Notes: generated by a model from the letters alone, not told the origin. Counted from the stretch's first letter, positions 39,757-49,110 are shown. The stretch is 64,000 nucleotides of DNA from Solirubrobacterales bacterium 67-14 (GCA_001897355.1 MKST01000001.1:122613-186612), one strand, 5' to 3'. Numbers and translations are program-made.

Positions 39757-40872
39757 TCAGAACCCAGCCAGTTCGAGCAGCCGGGAGGCCTTGGCCCGCC
39801 AGGTCATATTGTCCGGCAGCCGAATCGGGATTCGGGCCGGATGGGGGTCGGCACCCGTGAGCCGGCGGATGCGCGCGATGGCACCGGCAACGCCCTCGAA
39901 CACCGAGACGCCGGCCGGCGCCCGTTCGGTTCCGATGATCGCGGCGGTCAGGACCGGAAGCCCGGCGGCCCGGTACTCGTAGATCTTGATCGCGTCACCG
40001 CCCACCTCGAAGGCACCGACGCGGTGCGGGACCCAGCCGATGTCCCAGGCAGAGATCAGGTTGGGAAGGTCTTCGTAGGGGACGTCGCCGAGCAGGTGGA
40101 TGTTCTCGGGGCCTTTCAGCACGTCCCTGATCCGGCGGCTCTCGGCCCGGCTCGCGGTGGCGAAGGGGCCGGCGATCTCGAAACGGACCTCGGGCAGTTC
40201 GGCGGCCGTCTTCACGATGAGCTCGGGATCGAGCCGCTCGCTCAGCTTCCCGGCATAGCCGACGGTCGTCTTGCCGCCACCGCGGCGGTCCCCCGGCAGC
40301 GCGAATTTCTCGGGATCGCAGCCGTTGGGGATCAGCTCGGCGTCGCGACCGAACCGGGCCGCGAGCCGCATCGTGCCCTCGCTGTTGGCGGTGATCGCGT
40401 CTGCCAGCTCGAAGATCCGGGCATAGGCTTGCTCGACCTCATCGCGGACCGGTTCGAAGGCGATGTGGAGCGACCAGTCATCCAGGAGATCGACGACCAC
40501 CCGCTCGGCATGCACCGGGCCGGCGAGCAGGTGGGCCCCGGCCAGCGGATTCCAGACGATCGCGGCCTCGTAGCTGCCCTCGGCGGCGGGCTCGTGCCGG
40601 AGGCTGCGCACCCACCATGCCCGCTTCGCCCGGAGTGGCGGCACGGTCAGCGGCTGGGGCGACTGCCAGTCCCAAGCCGGATTGGCGTGGCCATGCCGCC
40701 GGGCCAACGAGACCCGGGGAAAAGGTTCGGGCCGGCTCCGCACCGAGACCGCCAGCTCCGGCCGCAGGCGCCCGATCCATTCGAGCAGATGCCCGTCCCG
40801 GGTCCGGTAGCCCTCCTGGCGCAGCTTGACCTCGCCGTGCATGGGCAGGGCGAGCAGACCCCGGTCAGCCAT
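39757..40872 (-). CDS. Glycosyltransferase (GT4-like)
   Basis: A 371-residue GT-B type glycosyltransferase. The N-terminal part is unusual and rich in Arg/Trp/Pro. The recognisable portion includes VVVDLLDDWSLHIA, the nucleotide-sugar region ELIPNGCDPEKFALPG, GKTTVGYAGKLSERLD, IHLLGDVPYEDLPNLISAWDIGWVPH, and GGDAIKIYEYRAAGLPVL, which is the donor-binding helix with Glu. Its start overlaps the stop of the upstream O-antigen-ligase-like gene by 8 bp, so it is part of the same operon. Confidence 0.85.
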   Translation of the reverse strand: MADRGLLALPMHGEVKLRQEGYRTRDGHLLEWIGRLRPELAVSVRSRPEPFPRVSLARRHGHANPAWDWQSPQPLTVPPLRAKRAWWVRSLRHEPAAEGSYEAAIVWNPLAGAHLLAGPVHAERVVVDLLDDWSLHIAFEPVRDEVEQAYARIFELADAITANSEGTMRLAARFGRDAELIPNGCDPEKFALPGDRRGGGKTTVGYAGKLSERLDPELIVKTAAELPEVRFEIAGPFATASRAESRRIRDVLKGPENIHLLGDVPYEDLPNLISAWDIGWVPHRVGAFEVGGDAIKIYEYRAAGLPVLTAAIIGTERAPAGVSVFEGVAGAIARIRRLTGADPHPARIPIRLPDNMTWRAKASRLLELAGF

Positions 40873-42178
40873 CCGCGGTCACCGGCCGACGGTCGAGGGC
40901 GATGCCGTTGGCCAGGCAGACCCCGGTGATCAGGCAGAGGCAGAGCGAGATCGGCAGGGCGGCCAGGGCGTCCCCGACCAGCCAGAAGCCGAGCACCGGC
41001 ATGATCGCGGCGATCGCGATCCCGGTCGCGGCCGGCTGTCGGCCGCGACGGAACTGGCGAAACAGGTTGACCAGGGCGGTGCCGAAGATGACGAAGAAAC
41101 AGAGGAGAGCGCCAACTCCTCCTTCGAGCAGGAGTCCGAGGGGGCCGTTATGCGGGGTCTCGTGCTGCTTGCCGGCGTCGACGAAATCCTGGCGCAGGCC
41201 GCTCGACGCGCTGCCCGGACCCCAGCCAGTCAGCGGAGAATCCAGTACAAGATCGCCCGATTCGCCGATCGCGTCGAGGCGCGACTGAACCCGGTGATCA
41301 TGCGGCAGATCGCCGATCTCCTGCACGGCCACGTTCTGGCTGGCGAGGGCGCCGAGACCGGCCAGGGCCAGCACCGCCCCAGCCAACAGCGCCCAGTCTT
41401 TCGCGCCCCTCGGCTTCAGCGACCGGACGGCCTGTCCGAGCCCCGGCCCCTGCTGGATGCCGACCACCAGGAGGAGCAGCAGACCCACGCCCGTCACCAG
41501 CATCCCGGTGCGGACCCGGGCGAGTCCCAGCAGGGTGATCCCGGTGGCCAGGAAGACCGCGCCGACCGTCGCGAGGGCGATCCGACGGCGCCCCAGCGCA
41601 AGCGTCCAAGCGCCGGCCAGAGCGAGGAAGGAGCCGAGCATCGAGACGTGGAAAGGCCCGGAGAGCAGGCCCTGCATCCGCTTCACCCCGCCCAGCGTGG
41701 CGGTCGTGGCGTCGGCGCTGCGTTTGAGCGATTCCTCGTAGCCCGGGGCGAAGGCGTGGACCGCCAGCGAGGCGAGGGCACCGACCAGCAAGAGCAGCGA
41801 GACGGCTTCGATCAGGCCGAGACGATCGCCTTCCCGGTCCGGCAGGCCCAGCCCCAGCATCAGCCCGCTGATCGCGACCATCGTGTAGCGCACCCCCTGC
41901 ATCCCGGTGCTAAGGTCGGGGACGTTCGAGTTGGCCATGAGGACCGTGTACAGCGCCAGCATCAGCAGGAAGGCGACGCGGGCCACCTGCATCGGCGAGT
42001 GGCGGGCCAGCCCGATGATGGTGACCACGGTGGCGGCCGCCATGACCCCCACTTCGACCAGAGCCCGGACCGGAATCGGCACGGGCAAGCCGGCCAGCAG
42101 CACGGCCAGCCCGATGACAAGACCGATGCGGAAGATGCCGCCACCACCGAGTGAGCCGGACAGAGGGCGCATACTCAA
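40865..42178 (-). CDS. O-antigen ligase/polymerase-like membrane protein (Wzy type)
   Basis: A 437-residue polytopic membrane protein with about ten to twelve hydrophobic helices and a large external loop (about 270-330) containing LTGWGPGSASSGLR and KQHETPHNGPLGLLLEGG, the H-x-P-H-N motif of the O-antigen ligase/Wzy family. It should polymerise or transfer lipid-linked oligosaccharide units outside the membrane. The start is TTG 42178 in a 4-nt TTGA overlap with the upstream gene; ATG 42172 is an alternative. Unlike its upstream neighbour it has no helical-repeat tail. Confidence 0.86.
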   Translation of the reverse strand: MSMRPLSGSLGGGGIFRIGLVIGLAVLLAGLPVPIPVRALVEVGVMAAATVVTIIGLARHSPMQVARVAFLLMLALYTVLMANSNVPDLSTGMQGVRYTMVAISGLMLGLGLPDREGDRLGLIEAVSLLLLVGALASLAVHAFAPGYEESLKRSADATTATLGGVKRMQGLLSGPFHVSMLGSFLALAGAWTLALGRRRIALATVGAVFLATGITLLGLARVRTGMLVTGVGLLLLLVVGIQQGPGLGQAVRSLKPRGAKDWALLAGAVLALAGLGALASQNVAVQEIGDLPHDHRVQSRLDAIGESGDLVLDSPLTGWGPGSASSGLRQDFVDAGKQHETPHNGPLGLLLEGGVGALLCFFVIFGTALVNLFRQFRRGRQPAATGIAIAAIMPVLGFWLVGDALAALPISLCLCLITGVCLANGIALDRRPVTADG

Positions 42179-44142
42179 TCGGTGCCTGGGGTCGTGAAGA
42201 GTGGCGATCTCGGATTGAGGCGCTGGGCCTCATGAAAATCTTCGAGGGCCTGTTCGGCGCTGCCGTGACGGGCCTCGATCAGCGAGAGGACCAGCCAGTT
42301 GCGCCAGTTGACCGGTTCCTTGCGGGTCGCCTCGCGGGCCGCTTCCATGGCCGTCGTCGGGTCATCCAGCTGTTCCAGAAGCCCTGCTTCCTGCAGCAGG
42401 GGCGCGGCCGTCGATGGGCTGATCGCGTGAGCCGACCGGGCCGCGTCGAGTGCCTCGGTCAGATTCCCTGCACTGGCGCTCTCCTGACTCCGCTCGAGCC
42501 ACAGGGCCGAGGTCAGCGGGATCGCGATCAGCACCACGGCGACCAGCGGTGCCGCGGCGAGCCCGACCCGGGCCCCAAGCCCGAAGCTTGCCTCCTTTGC
42601 CGTCTGACCGAGGATGGTTGCGGACAGCAGCAGGAAAGGGAGGACCACGGCCGGCAACTGCCAGGACCAGTCGAGCCCGGCAGAGATCATGAAAGCCAGA
42701 CAGCCGGCCGTCGCGGCGGCCAGCCAGCCGGCCCGAGGGCCGCGCCGGTCCAGAACCTTGACCGTGGCCTCTCGACAACCGACCACGATCACCAGTCCGA
42801 AAAGGCCCAGCAGCAGAAGCAGGCCGATCAGCCCGGACTCCCCGAGGGTCTGGAAATAGAGGGAATGGGTATCGCGGATGAAGCCGGTCCGGTCGCCGTT
42901 CTCCGCCCACCAGAACTCGAAGGTGCCGGCCCCATGGCCCTGGACCGGAGCCTCTTTCCATTGCTTCGCCGCGGACGACCAGTACTGGTACCGGCCGTTG
43001 CCGTTCGCGGCTTCGAGTCTGGAACTGCCGCTGGTCGGTGCCTCGGGGGACTTGAAGCTCTCCCATCCGTTCGAGATCCGGCCCGGTACCCCCGCGAGAA
43101 GCAGGATGAGGATCGCAACCAGGGCCACTGCGCCCGCGCCGATGGCTAGCTGCCGGCGTCCCGGCCTGAAGCGGGCCGGTGGAGAGAGATCACCGACCCG
43201 GTCGAGCAGCAGGAAGGCGGCCACGGCGACCAGCACGCAGGTCGCGATGCTCAGCAGCATCATCGTGTCGCCTTGGCTCTGCGCGACCGAGTTTGTCAGA
43301 CCGTCGTTCAGGGAGCTCTTCGATCTCGCCAGGAGGATCAGCACCAGGCCTCCGCAGAGGCCGAGGGCGGCGGGCAACAGTCGGGCCAAACGGTTGCTGG
43401 CCAGGCAGAAGTATGCGAGCACCGCCAGGCCGGCGGCGAGGATGCCGCCGCGGGAGAAGGTGAAGTAGATGACCAGCAAGCAGATCGGCAGGGCGGCGGT
43501 GGCCAGGGCCCGGAAGGCCAGGCGCCTGGCGCCGCCGGCGACCTCGATCAGCGGCGCCAGTCCGATCGCCACCAACGCTGCGAGCCCGTTCCAGTAGTCG
43601 AGCGGGAAGGACAGCCGCGCGGCCTCGGAGGTCAGCGTCCGCCCGGTTTCATGGGCCGAAGGCCAGAGATCCGGTTGGAATCTCGAGATGAGTGCCACCG
43701 CCGCGACCACCGTCACACCGGCGGCCACGCTGCCGACCTGGTTGCCCGGGGACCGGTCGCCGCGACTCATTAGCGCCAGCGCGAAAACCCCTGCATAGGT
43801 CGCGAGTCGGGCGACCTCGACCCAGGTCTTGTCGGGGCTGTCGGTCCAGAGCAGGCCCAGGGCCGCCCAGGCGATCAGACCCAGCCAAAGCGAGAGCCCG
43901 AGCCAGCTGGTGGGGCCTGGCCGGTCGATCGGGAAGAGACCGATCAGCAGCCCCAGCGCCAGCAGCAGCCAGGCGAAGGTGCCGATCTGGCCGAATAGTC
44001 TGAGGTCGAAGGCTCCATCGCTGGTTGCGGCGAAAAGAACCAGCCCGAAACCGAGGATCCAGCTGGCGATCGGGCTGATCTCGATTCGGAATTGATCGCC
44101 CTGAGCGGAACTTCGGGGGCCAGGGCTGGTTACTTGATCCAT
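42175..44142 (-). CDS. O-antigen ligase-like protein with C-terminal TPR-type tail, copy 1
   Basis: A 655-residue membrane protein. About twelve hydrophobic helices are followed by a soluble helical tail (about 560-655) with TPR-like repeats (NLTEALDAARSAHAIS, GSAEQALEDFHEAQRLNP). The ligase region has FPLDYWNGLAALVAIG, YFTFSRGGILAAG, VQGHGAGTFEFWW and DTHSLYFQTLGESGLIG. A paralogue with the same layout is at 55234-57120 (YPLGYWNGVG, SFYLQNLAELGIPGG). The ATG is preceded by TATAAA 7 nt upstream, a leaderless layout. It is divergent from the small single-span protein at 44254, as is the second copy from its partner. Confidence 0.88.
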   Translation of the reverse strand: MDQVTSPGPRSSAQGDQFRIEISPIASWILGFGLVLFAATSDGAFDLRLFGQIGTFAWLLLALGLLIGLFPIDRPGPTSWLGLSLWLGLIAWAALGLLWTDSPDKTWVEVARLATYAGVFALALMSRGDRSPGNQVGSVAAGVTVVAAVALISRFQPDLWPSAHETGRTLTSEAARLSFPLDYWNGLAALVAIGLAPLIEVAGGARRLAFRALATAALPICLLVIYFTFSRGGILAAGLAVLAYFCLASNRLARLLPAALGLCGGLVLILLARSKSSLNDGLTNSVAQSQGDTMMLLSIATCVLVAVAAFLLLDRVGDLSPPARFRPGRRQLAIGAGAVALVAILILLLAGVPGRISNGWESFKSPEAPTSGSSRLEAANGNGRYQYWSSAAKQWKEAPVQGHGAGTFEFWWAENGDRTGFIRDTHSLYFQTLGESGLIGLLLLLGLFGLVIVVGCREATVKVLDRRGPRAGWLAAATAGCLAFMISAGLDWSWQLPAVVLPFLLLSATILGQTAKEASFGLGARVGLAAAPLVAVVLIAIPLTSALWLERSQESASAGNLTEALDAARSAHAISPSTAAPLLQEAGLLEQLDDPTTAMEAAREATRKEPVNWRNWLVLSLIEARHGSAEQALEDFHEAQRLNPRSPLFTTPGTD

Positions 44143-44149
44143 GCAGCGC

Positions 44150-44155
44150 TTTATA
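44150..44155 (-). promoter_or_regulatory. Leaderless-type -10 hexamer (TATAAA)
   Basis: TATAAA on the minus strand lies 7 nt before ATG 44142. Confidence 0.45.
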
Positions 44156-44253
44156 GTGGGTCCAGTCGAATTTCATCCGCAGGCGGCAAGGAAGTCTCTC
44201 AAGCAGGGGCACCAGCCGTCCGCACCTCCCCGTCAAATCCCCTCAGGAGAATG

Positions 44254-44763
44254 ATGCGAATCAGGAATACCGCGAAAGCGGCCCTGGCGCTGTTCATATG
44301 CGCCACTGTCGTGGTCCTGCCGGCCGTTCCGGCCCAGGCCAACTCCGCTCTCGATCAGTACGTCGAGGAGGTGCCGAGCACCGGTGGCGGCCAGAACGGC
44401 GACGGCAACGGTGACGGGAAGGACCAGAAGGGAAAGCTCGATCCCGAACGGACCAAGGAGCTGACCGGCGAGGGCAAGACCGGCGAGGCGTTGCTGGCGC
44501 TCGCCGCGATTTCAGGGCCCTCCGACGGCGGTTCGACCGGCGGTCCGACGGCTGGGGATGAGGGCAACGGGACGGCGAAGGCAGGCGGTGCCTCCGCTGA
44601 CGCAGGCAAGCTCGATCGTTCCACGGGCATCTCTAATTCGCTGGGATCGGCGACAGAGGTCTCCGGGCTGAACCTGCCTCTGTTCATCTTCGTGATCCTG
44701 CTGGCGGCGGCGATGGGTGCCACCGCGTGGTACCGGCGGGCGCGCGGAGGACGGCACAGTTGA
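44254..44763 (+). CDS. Small secreted Gly/Ser-rich protein with C-terminal membrane span, copy 1
   Basis: About 169 residues. A signal peptide (AALALFICATVVVLPAVPAQ, cleaved near AQA-NS) is followed by an Asp/Gly/Lys-rich, probably disordered region. A C-terminal hydrophobic span (NLPLFIFVILLAAAMGATAW) and a short basic tail (YRRARGGRHS) end the protein. No family is recognised. The layout is that of a surface protein held by a C-terminal anchor; no LPXTG motif is present. AGGAG sits 4 nt before ATG 44254 (an ATG at 44251 is too close). Its TGA overlaps the TTG start of the secreted hydrolase, so the two are translationally coupled. A protein of the same design occurs at 57144. Confidence 0.72.
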   Translation: MRIRNTAKAALALFICATVVVLPAVPAQANSALDQYVEEVPSTGGGQNGDGNGDGKDQKGKLDPERTKELTGEGKTGEALLALAAISGPSDGGSTGGPTAGDEGNGTAKAGGASADAGKLDRSTGISNSLGSATEVSGLNLPLFIFVILLAAAMGATAWYRRARGGRHS

Positions 44764-46208
44764 GGCGCCTCCTCTCGCTGACATTCGTCTTCCTTGCGAT
44801 GCTCGTGGGTGTTGCGCAGCATGCCGGCGTGGCCTCGGCGGCCGGCTACCCGACCGGCGTCTCCTACGTTTCGGACAACGACCCGACAACTTTCAGCCGG
44901 GTCGCGGGCGCCGGGGCGACAATGGTGCACAGCTGGGTGCGATGGGACCAGATCGCGCCCGCCGTCGAGCCGGAGTCGTGGAACCCTCGCAACCCGGTGG
45001 ATCCGAACTACAACTGGTCGGCGCTCGACACCTGGGTCACCAACGCGGTGGCAGCCGGCCTGACCCCGATGTTGCAGGTCTACTACTCCCCGGACTGGGC
45101 CGATCGATGCGTGACCAACCCGCCGATCACGATCACCGACCCACCTTGCGACCCAGATCCTGCGGCGATGGCGGACTTCGGGCGCGCACTCGCCAAGCGC
45201 TACGACGGGAACACGCTCGGTTTGCCGAAGGTCCGCTATTTCCAGGGCCAGAACGAGCCCAACCTGGGTCTCTTCTTCGGCCCACAGCGCAACGCGCGGG
45301 GAGTACCGGTCTCGCCTCGCCTGTACCGGACCCTGCTCAACCGCTTCTACGAGGCGGTGAAGTCGGTGGATTCGAGGAATATCGTGATCTCGGCCGGCCT
45401 GGCCCCCAACCCCAACCACTGGGCGCTCGCCCCGCTCGACTTCGCCCGGCGCCTTTTCTGCATGGTAGGCAGGGCCAAACCGAAGCCGACCAGAGCCAAG
45501 TGCACGGTCAAGGCGGACATCGTCGACATGCATCCCTACACCTCCGGCGGTCCCACCCACAAAGCGCTCAACCTGGACGGTATCCAGCTCGGCGACCTCG
45601 GCAAGCTGAAGAAGCTGGTGGCGGCGGCTGACCGGGCGCACCGGATCAAGGGCATGTACGCCCGGACTCCACTGTGGGTGACCGAGATGTCCTGGGACTC
45701 GAATCGTCCCGATCCAGGCGGCGTCCCGATGAACCTGCTCCGCCGCTGGACCTCCCAGGCCGTGTATCAGGCCTGGAAGGCGAAGGTGGCACGTTTCTTC
45801 TGGTACAGCCTGCGCGACCAGTCGCCGAACGGCCTGCCCTGGAGCGCGACGACGCAGTCAGGACTGTATTTCCGTGGCGATACGGTCGAGCAGGACCGGG
45901 CCAAGCCGATCCTTCAGGCCTTCCGCTTCCCGTTCGTGGCCTTTGGCAAAGGCAAGAAGGCCATCTTCGTCTGGGGCCGCAACCCCCAGGCTCAACGTGG
46001 CTGGGTCTCGATCCAGCGGTTCCGGCACGGCCGTTGGCAGAAGTTGAAGCCGGTCATGGCTGATTCCGGCGGGCTCTTCCGGCGGGTGATCCGCGTTCCC
46101 GCCGGATCCAATCGCGCGGGTACCGTGCGGGCGGTTTTCAGGGGCCAGGTTTCCGTCCCCTTTTCGCTTAAGGCCGTCAAGGACCGTCCGGCGAGGCCAT
46201 TCGGTTGA
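44760..46208 (+). CDS. Secreted GH39-like glycoside hydrolase, copy 1
   Basis: About 482 residues with a signal peptide (LSLTFVFLAMLVGVAQHAG, then VASAA). The (beta/alpha)8-type catalytic domain carries a clan-A acid/base E166 in FQGQNEPNLG and nucleophile E309 in LWVTEMSWDS. The layout is similar to GH39/PslG-like hydrolases that trim exopolysaccharides. A C-terminal beta domain (about 395-475) follows, and the chain ends in ARPFG. TTG 44760 is chosen because it gives a proper signal peptide and a TTGA overlap with the upstream gene. The likely substrate is the polysaccharide built by this cluster. A paralogue at 53602-55113 lacks the Asn before the acid/base Glu. Confidence 0.82.
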   Translation: MRRLLSLTFVFLAMLVGVAQHAGVASAAGYPTGVSYVSDNDPTTFSRVAGAGATMVHSWVRWDQIAPAVEPESWNPRNPVDPNYNWSALDTWVTNAVAAGLTPMLQVYYSPDWADRCVTNPPITITDPPCDPDPAAMADFGRALAKRYDGNTLGLPKVRYFQGQNEPNLGLFFGPQRNARGVPVSPRLYRTLLNRFYEAVKSVDSRNIVISAGLAPNPNHWALAPLDFARRLFCMVGRAKPKPTRAKCTVKADIVDMHPYTSGGPTHKALNLDGIQLGDLGKLKKLVAAADRAHRIKGMYARTPLWVTEMSWDSNRPDPGGVPMNLLRRWTSQAVYQAWKAKVARFFWYSLRDQSPNGLPWSATTQSGLYFRGDTVEQDRAKPILQAFRFPFVAFGKGKKAIFVWGRNPQAQRGWVSIQRFRHGRWQKLKPVMADSGGLFRRVIRVPAGSNRAGTVRAVFRGQVSVPFSLKAVKDRPARPFG

Positions 46209-46306
46209 TCGAAGAGCGATCGGTACCGCACCCCTGCTCCGTTTCGGGTGTTCCAAGAGTGGAGCGTCGTTAAATCTCGTCTCGTCAACTGAATCGGAGT
46301 AGTCAA

Positions 46307-47839
46307 GTGAGCCGTCCGGATATCCAGTCAATTCGGCAGGTGGCTGAACAGGCCAATATGTCTGCCCATGCGGCTGGGACGATGCCCCATCCCGCCCCGG
46401 CCCTGCCGGAGGAGGCGGCTCCGAGGCACGATCACGCCCGTCTCAACGAGGCTCACCACGCAGTTCGGGTCGATTCCACCTATCCGCGCCTGCTGGTCGT
46501 GGCCGACACGCTTTCGATTGTCGTCGGGCTCGCCGTGACCATCGCCGTGGTGTTTCTGGTCGGGCGGGAGATCAACGCCGTCAGGGTCGGCGTCACCGCT
46601 GGTCTGTTGCTGCCGGTCTGGTTCATGGTCGCCTATGTCGTCGGTCTCTATGGCCTGGCGGAGCTGAGAATCAGCCAGAGCGTGATCGACGAGATCGGCA
46701 AGGTCGTGATCGCGGTCACGGCCTGGAGCTGGCTGATGTTGATATTCCGGATGGTCTTCTCTGCTTTTCCGGCGGCCATGCTCGGGCCGACGATGCTCTG
46801 GCTACTCGTGATCTGTCTGGTGCTCACGGGTCGGATACTGGCCAGGCGTGTGGCTCGCCGTCGCGTGCTGCACCCGCACCGCGTCGCGGTGGTCGGGTGG
46901 CCGCCCGAGCCGGACGTGATCCGCGACCGGATCGGCCGGCATCCCGAGTGGGGCCTCCAGGTGGAGGCCGAGTTCGAGTTCGGCCGTGACGACCGGCATG
47001 GGCTCGAATCCCTGGCCGACCGGATCGGTGAGCTCGAGACCGACCGCGTGATGATCATCGGCGGGTCGGAGGGGCTGATCGACCGGAACCGGCTGGTCAG
47101 CCTGCTGGTCGAGCGTGGCCTGGTAGTCGATCTCGTCGCTGGCGGGGCCGAGTCGCTCTACTCGAATTCGGTCCTGCATGATCTTGAGGGCCTGCCGGTG
47201 ATGAGCGTGCGATCCTCACGCATGCGTCCGTTCGATCTGCACGTGAAGCGCATCTTCGATATCACGGTCTCCTGTTTCGGTCTGCTCCTCACTTCGCCGA
47301 TCTTGCTCTGGGCCGCGATCCGGATCAAGCTCGACTCGCCCGGACCGGTCTTCTTCCGCCAGGTGCGTTGCGGGGTGGATGGGCAGCCCTTCGAGGTCGT
47401 CAAGTTCCGCACGATGGTGGACGACGCCGACGAGTTGCGCTCCCAGCTGCGGGCCGAGTCGGAGGAGGAACGCGGCGGCGATGTCCTCTTCAAGCTCGCG
47501 GAGGATCCCAGGGTCACGAAGTTCGGCCGCAAGCTGCGCAACTGGTCGATCGACGAGCTGCCGCAGCTATGGAACGTGTTGAAGGGCGAGATGAGCATCG
47601 TCGGGCCGCGACCGTTGCCGTACGACGAGGCTGATCAGGCAACCGGGATGTTCAGCGCTCGGACCCGCGTCAAGCCCGGCCTGGCCGGGCCCTGGCAGGC
47701 ATATGGCCGCAGCACCATCCCCTTCGAGGACATGATCAGGCTCGATTATTCCTACGTCGCGGGATGGTCGATGGCCGAGGACATGCGGCTGCTGCTGCGG
47801 ACCGTCAACGCGGTCTTCGGCCGTCGAGGCGCCTACTGA
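46307..47839 (+). CDS. Polyprenyl-phosphate sugar phosphotransferase (WbaP/CpsE-like), copy 1
   Basis: A 510-residue initiating enzyme that moves a sugar-1-phosphate from an NDP-sugar to undecaprenyl phosphate. An N-terminal disordered 60 residues and about four membrane helices (VVADTLSIVVGLAVTIAVVF and others) precede a Rossmann-like cytosolic domain (VAVVGWPPEPDVIRDRIG). The bacterial sugar-transferase domain is last (about 300-510), with KRIFDITVSCFGLLL, SPGPVFFRQVRCG, VKFRTMVDDAD, WSIDELPQLWNVLKGEMSIV (GPRP following) and RVKPGLAGPWQ. The start is GTG. It follows the copy-1 hydrolase by 98 bp on the same strand and shares its transcription direction. Confidence 0.92.
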   Translation: MSRPDIQSIRQVAEQANMSAHAAGTMPHPAPALPEEAAPRHDHARLNEAHHAVRVDSTYPRLLVVADTLSIVVGLAVTIAVVFLVGREINAVRVGVTAGLLLPVWFMVAYVVGLYGLAELRISQSVIDEIGKVVIAVTAWSWLMLIFRMVFSAFPAAMLGPTMLWLLVICLVLTGRILARRVARRRVLHPHRVAVVGWPPEPDVIRDRIGRHPEWGLQVEAEFEFGRDDRHGLESLADRIGELETDRVMIIGGSEGLIDRNRLVSLLVERGLVVDLVAGGAESLYSNSVLHDLEGLPVMSVRSSRMRPFDLHVKRIFDITVSCFGLLLTSPILLWAAIRIKLDSPGPVFFRQVRCGVDGQPFEVVKFRTMVDDADELRSQLRAESEEERGGDVLFKLAEDPRVTKFGRKLRNWSIDELPQLWNVLKGEMSIVGPRPLPYDEADQATGMFSARTRVKPGLAGPWQAYGRSTIPFEDMIRLDYSYVAGWSMAEDMRLLLRTVNAVFGRRGAY

Positions 47840-47862
47840 ACCTTTCCTCGGGGCCAGGGTTC

Positions 47863-47868
47863 TAGGGT
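47863..47868 (+). promoter_or_regulatory. Leaderless-type -10 hexamer (TAGGGT)
   Basis: TAGGGT lies 6 nt before ATG 47875. Confidence 0.45.
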
Positions 47869-47874
47869 TGGCCC

Positions 47875-48615
47875 ATGAGCGAAGAGATGGCCGACGGGCC
47901 GGCGCCCGGGCATCCCGAGATATGGCGGGTCATGGCCGACAACCCGGGGCCGATGACCCTGACCGGGACCAATACCTATCTCTACGGGTCTGATCCCTCC
48001 TGGGTGATCGACCCCGGGCCGGAGGACGAGGCCCACATAGCCGCGGTGGAGGCGGCGATCGACGCGCGGGGCGGAGTGGCCGGGGTGCTGCTCACCCACT
48101 CGCATGCCGACCACACCGGTGGGGTGGAGCTGTTCGGGATCGAGCCGACCGGGCTCGCCGACGGCGCGGTCAACGGAGGCCTGGAAGCGGTCTCCACGCC
48201 CGGCCATGCCACCGACCATTTCTGTTTCTTCACCGACGACGGGGTCTGCTTTTCCGGTGACGTGATCCTCGGTTGGGGTTCGACCTACGTGCCTCCGGAC
48301 GGTGGTTCGCTGGCCGCCTACATGGACTCCCTGCGGCTGATCCAGCGCCGCCGGCCCGCCCTGATCTGCCCTGGCCACGGACCCTGGATCACCGATCCGG
48401 CAGCCAAGGTGACCGAGTACCTCGAGCATCGAGAAGCCCGGGAGCACAGCCTGCTCGACGCGATCGACCGCGGGGAACGTTCCCGCATGAACCTGCTGGA
48501 CGAGGTCTGGTCCGACGTGCCGGAGCAGCTCAGGCCGGCTGCCAACGTGGTCATGGAAGCCCACCTACAGAAGCTCGAAGCCGAGGGCCGGCTGCCCGAC
48601 GACCTGGCCGAGTAG
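47875..48615 (+). CDS. MBL-fold metallo-hydrolase
   Basis: A 246-residue metallo-beta-lactamase-fold enzyme. The dinuclear metal motif is TH-S-HADHTGG (LTHSHADHTGG), with further ligands in STPGHATDHFCF, FSGDVILGWGS and the final His in LICPGHGPWI. The N-terminus MTLTGTNTYLYG and the C-terminal LLDAIDRGERSRMNLLDEVW resemble the LACTB2/glyoxalase-II-like group (LACTB2 members are RNases or thioester hydrolases). The substrate cannot be read. It appears leaderless. The next gene begins 10 nt after its stop, with a -10 overlapping the stop. Confidence 0.9.
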   Translation: MSEEMADGPAPGHPEIWRVMADNPGPMTLTGTNTYLYGSDPSWVIDPGPEDEAHIAAVEAAIDARGGVAGVLLTHSHADHTGGVELFGIEPTGLADGAVNGGLEAVSTPGHATDHFCFFTDDGVCFSGDVILGWGSTYVPPDGGSLAAYMDSLRLIQRRRPALICPGHGPWITDPAAKVTEYLEHREAREHSLLDAIDRGERSRMNLLDEVWSDVPEQLRPAANVVMEAHLQKLEAEGRLPDDLAE

Positions 48616-48618
48616 GGT
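48613..48618 (+). promoter_or_regulatory. Leaderless-type -10 hexamer (TAGGGT) overlapping a stop codon
   Basis: TAGGGT begins with the TAG stop of the MBL-fold gene and lies 6 nt before ATG 48625. Confidence 0.4.
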
Positions 48619-48624
48619 CGGCGT

Positions 48625-49098
48625 ATGGCCAACAAGCGCAAGCAGATCGAGATGAGCGAGGAGGAGATCCTCACCTTCCTCGACGAAGAGAAGGTCGCGA
48701 TCGTGACCAGCTTCGGTCCGCGGGGCTGGCCCCATTCGATGCCGCTCTGGTACGTGGTCGAGGCAGGTCGGATCCGTACCTGGACCTTTCGCAAGTCCCA
48801 GAAAGTGAAAAACCTCGAACGGGATCCCCGGGCGACGGTTTTGGTCGAGGCCGGCTACGACCGGTACGAGCAGCTGCGGGGCGTGATGTACGAGGCCGAG
48901 ACGGTGATCCACGATGACCCCGAAACGGTGCTGGACTACGCCGCCAAGGTCTCGGCCCGCTACTCGCCCGACGGGAGCGAACCGACGCCGGAGATGATCG
49001 ATGCTTTCCGCCAACAGGCGCCGAAGCGGGTGGTACTGGAGTTCCAGCCGGTGAGAACGGTCAGCTGGGACCACCGCAAGCTCGGCGGGGCCTACTAG
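48625..49098 (+). CDS. Pyridoxamine 5'-phosphate oxidase-like flavin/F420-binding protein
   Basis: A 157-residue split-barrel protein of the PPOX/FDOR class. Family features are EEEILTFLDEEKVAIVTSFG, GWPHSMPLWYVVEAG, TFRKSQKVKNLERDPRATVL and VEAGYDRYEQLRGVMYEAE. Such actinobacterial proteins bind F420 or FMN and reduce or bind varied substrates; the cofactor is not certain from sequence. It follows the MBL-fold gene closely but has its own -10-like hexamer. It converges with the glycosyltransferase on the other strand. Confidence 0.87.
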   Translation: MANKRKQIEMSEEEILTFLDEEKVAIVTSFGPRGWPHSMPLWYVVEAGRIRTWTFRKSQKVKNLERDPRATVLVEAGYDRYEQLRGVMYEAETVIHDDPETVLDYAAKVSARYSPDGSEPTPEMIDAFRQQAPKRVVLEFQPVRTVSWDHRKLGGAY

Positions 49099-49110
49099 CC
49101 GAGGAGTTGC

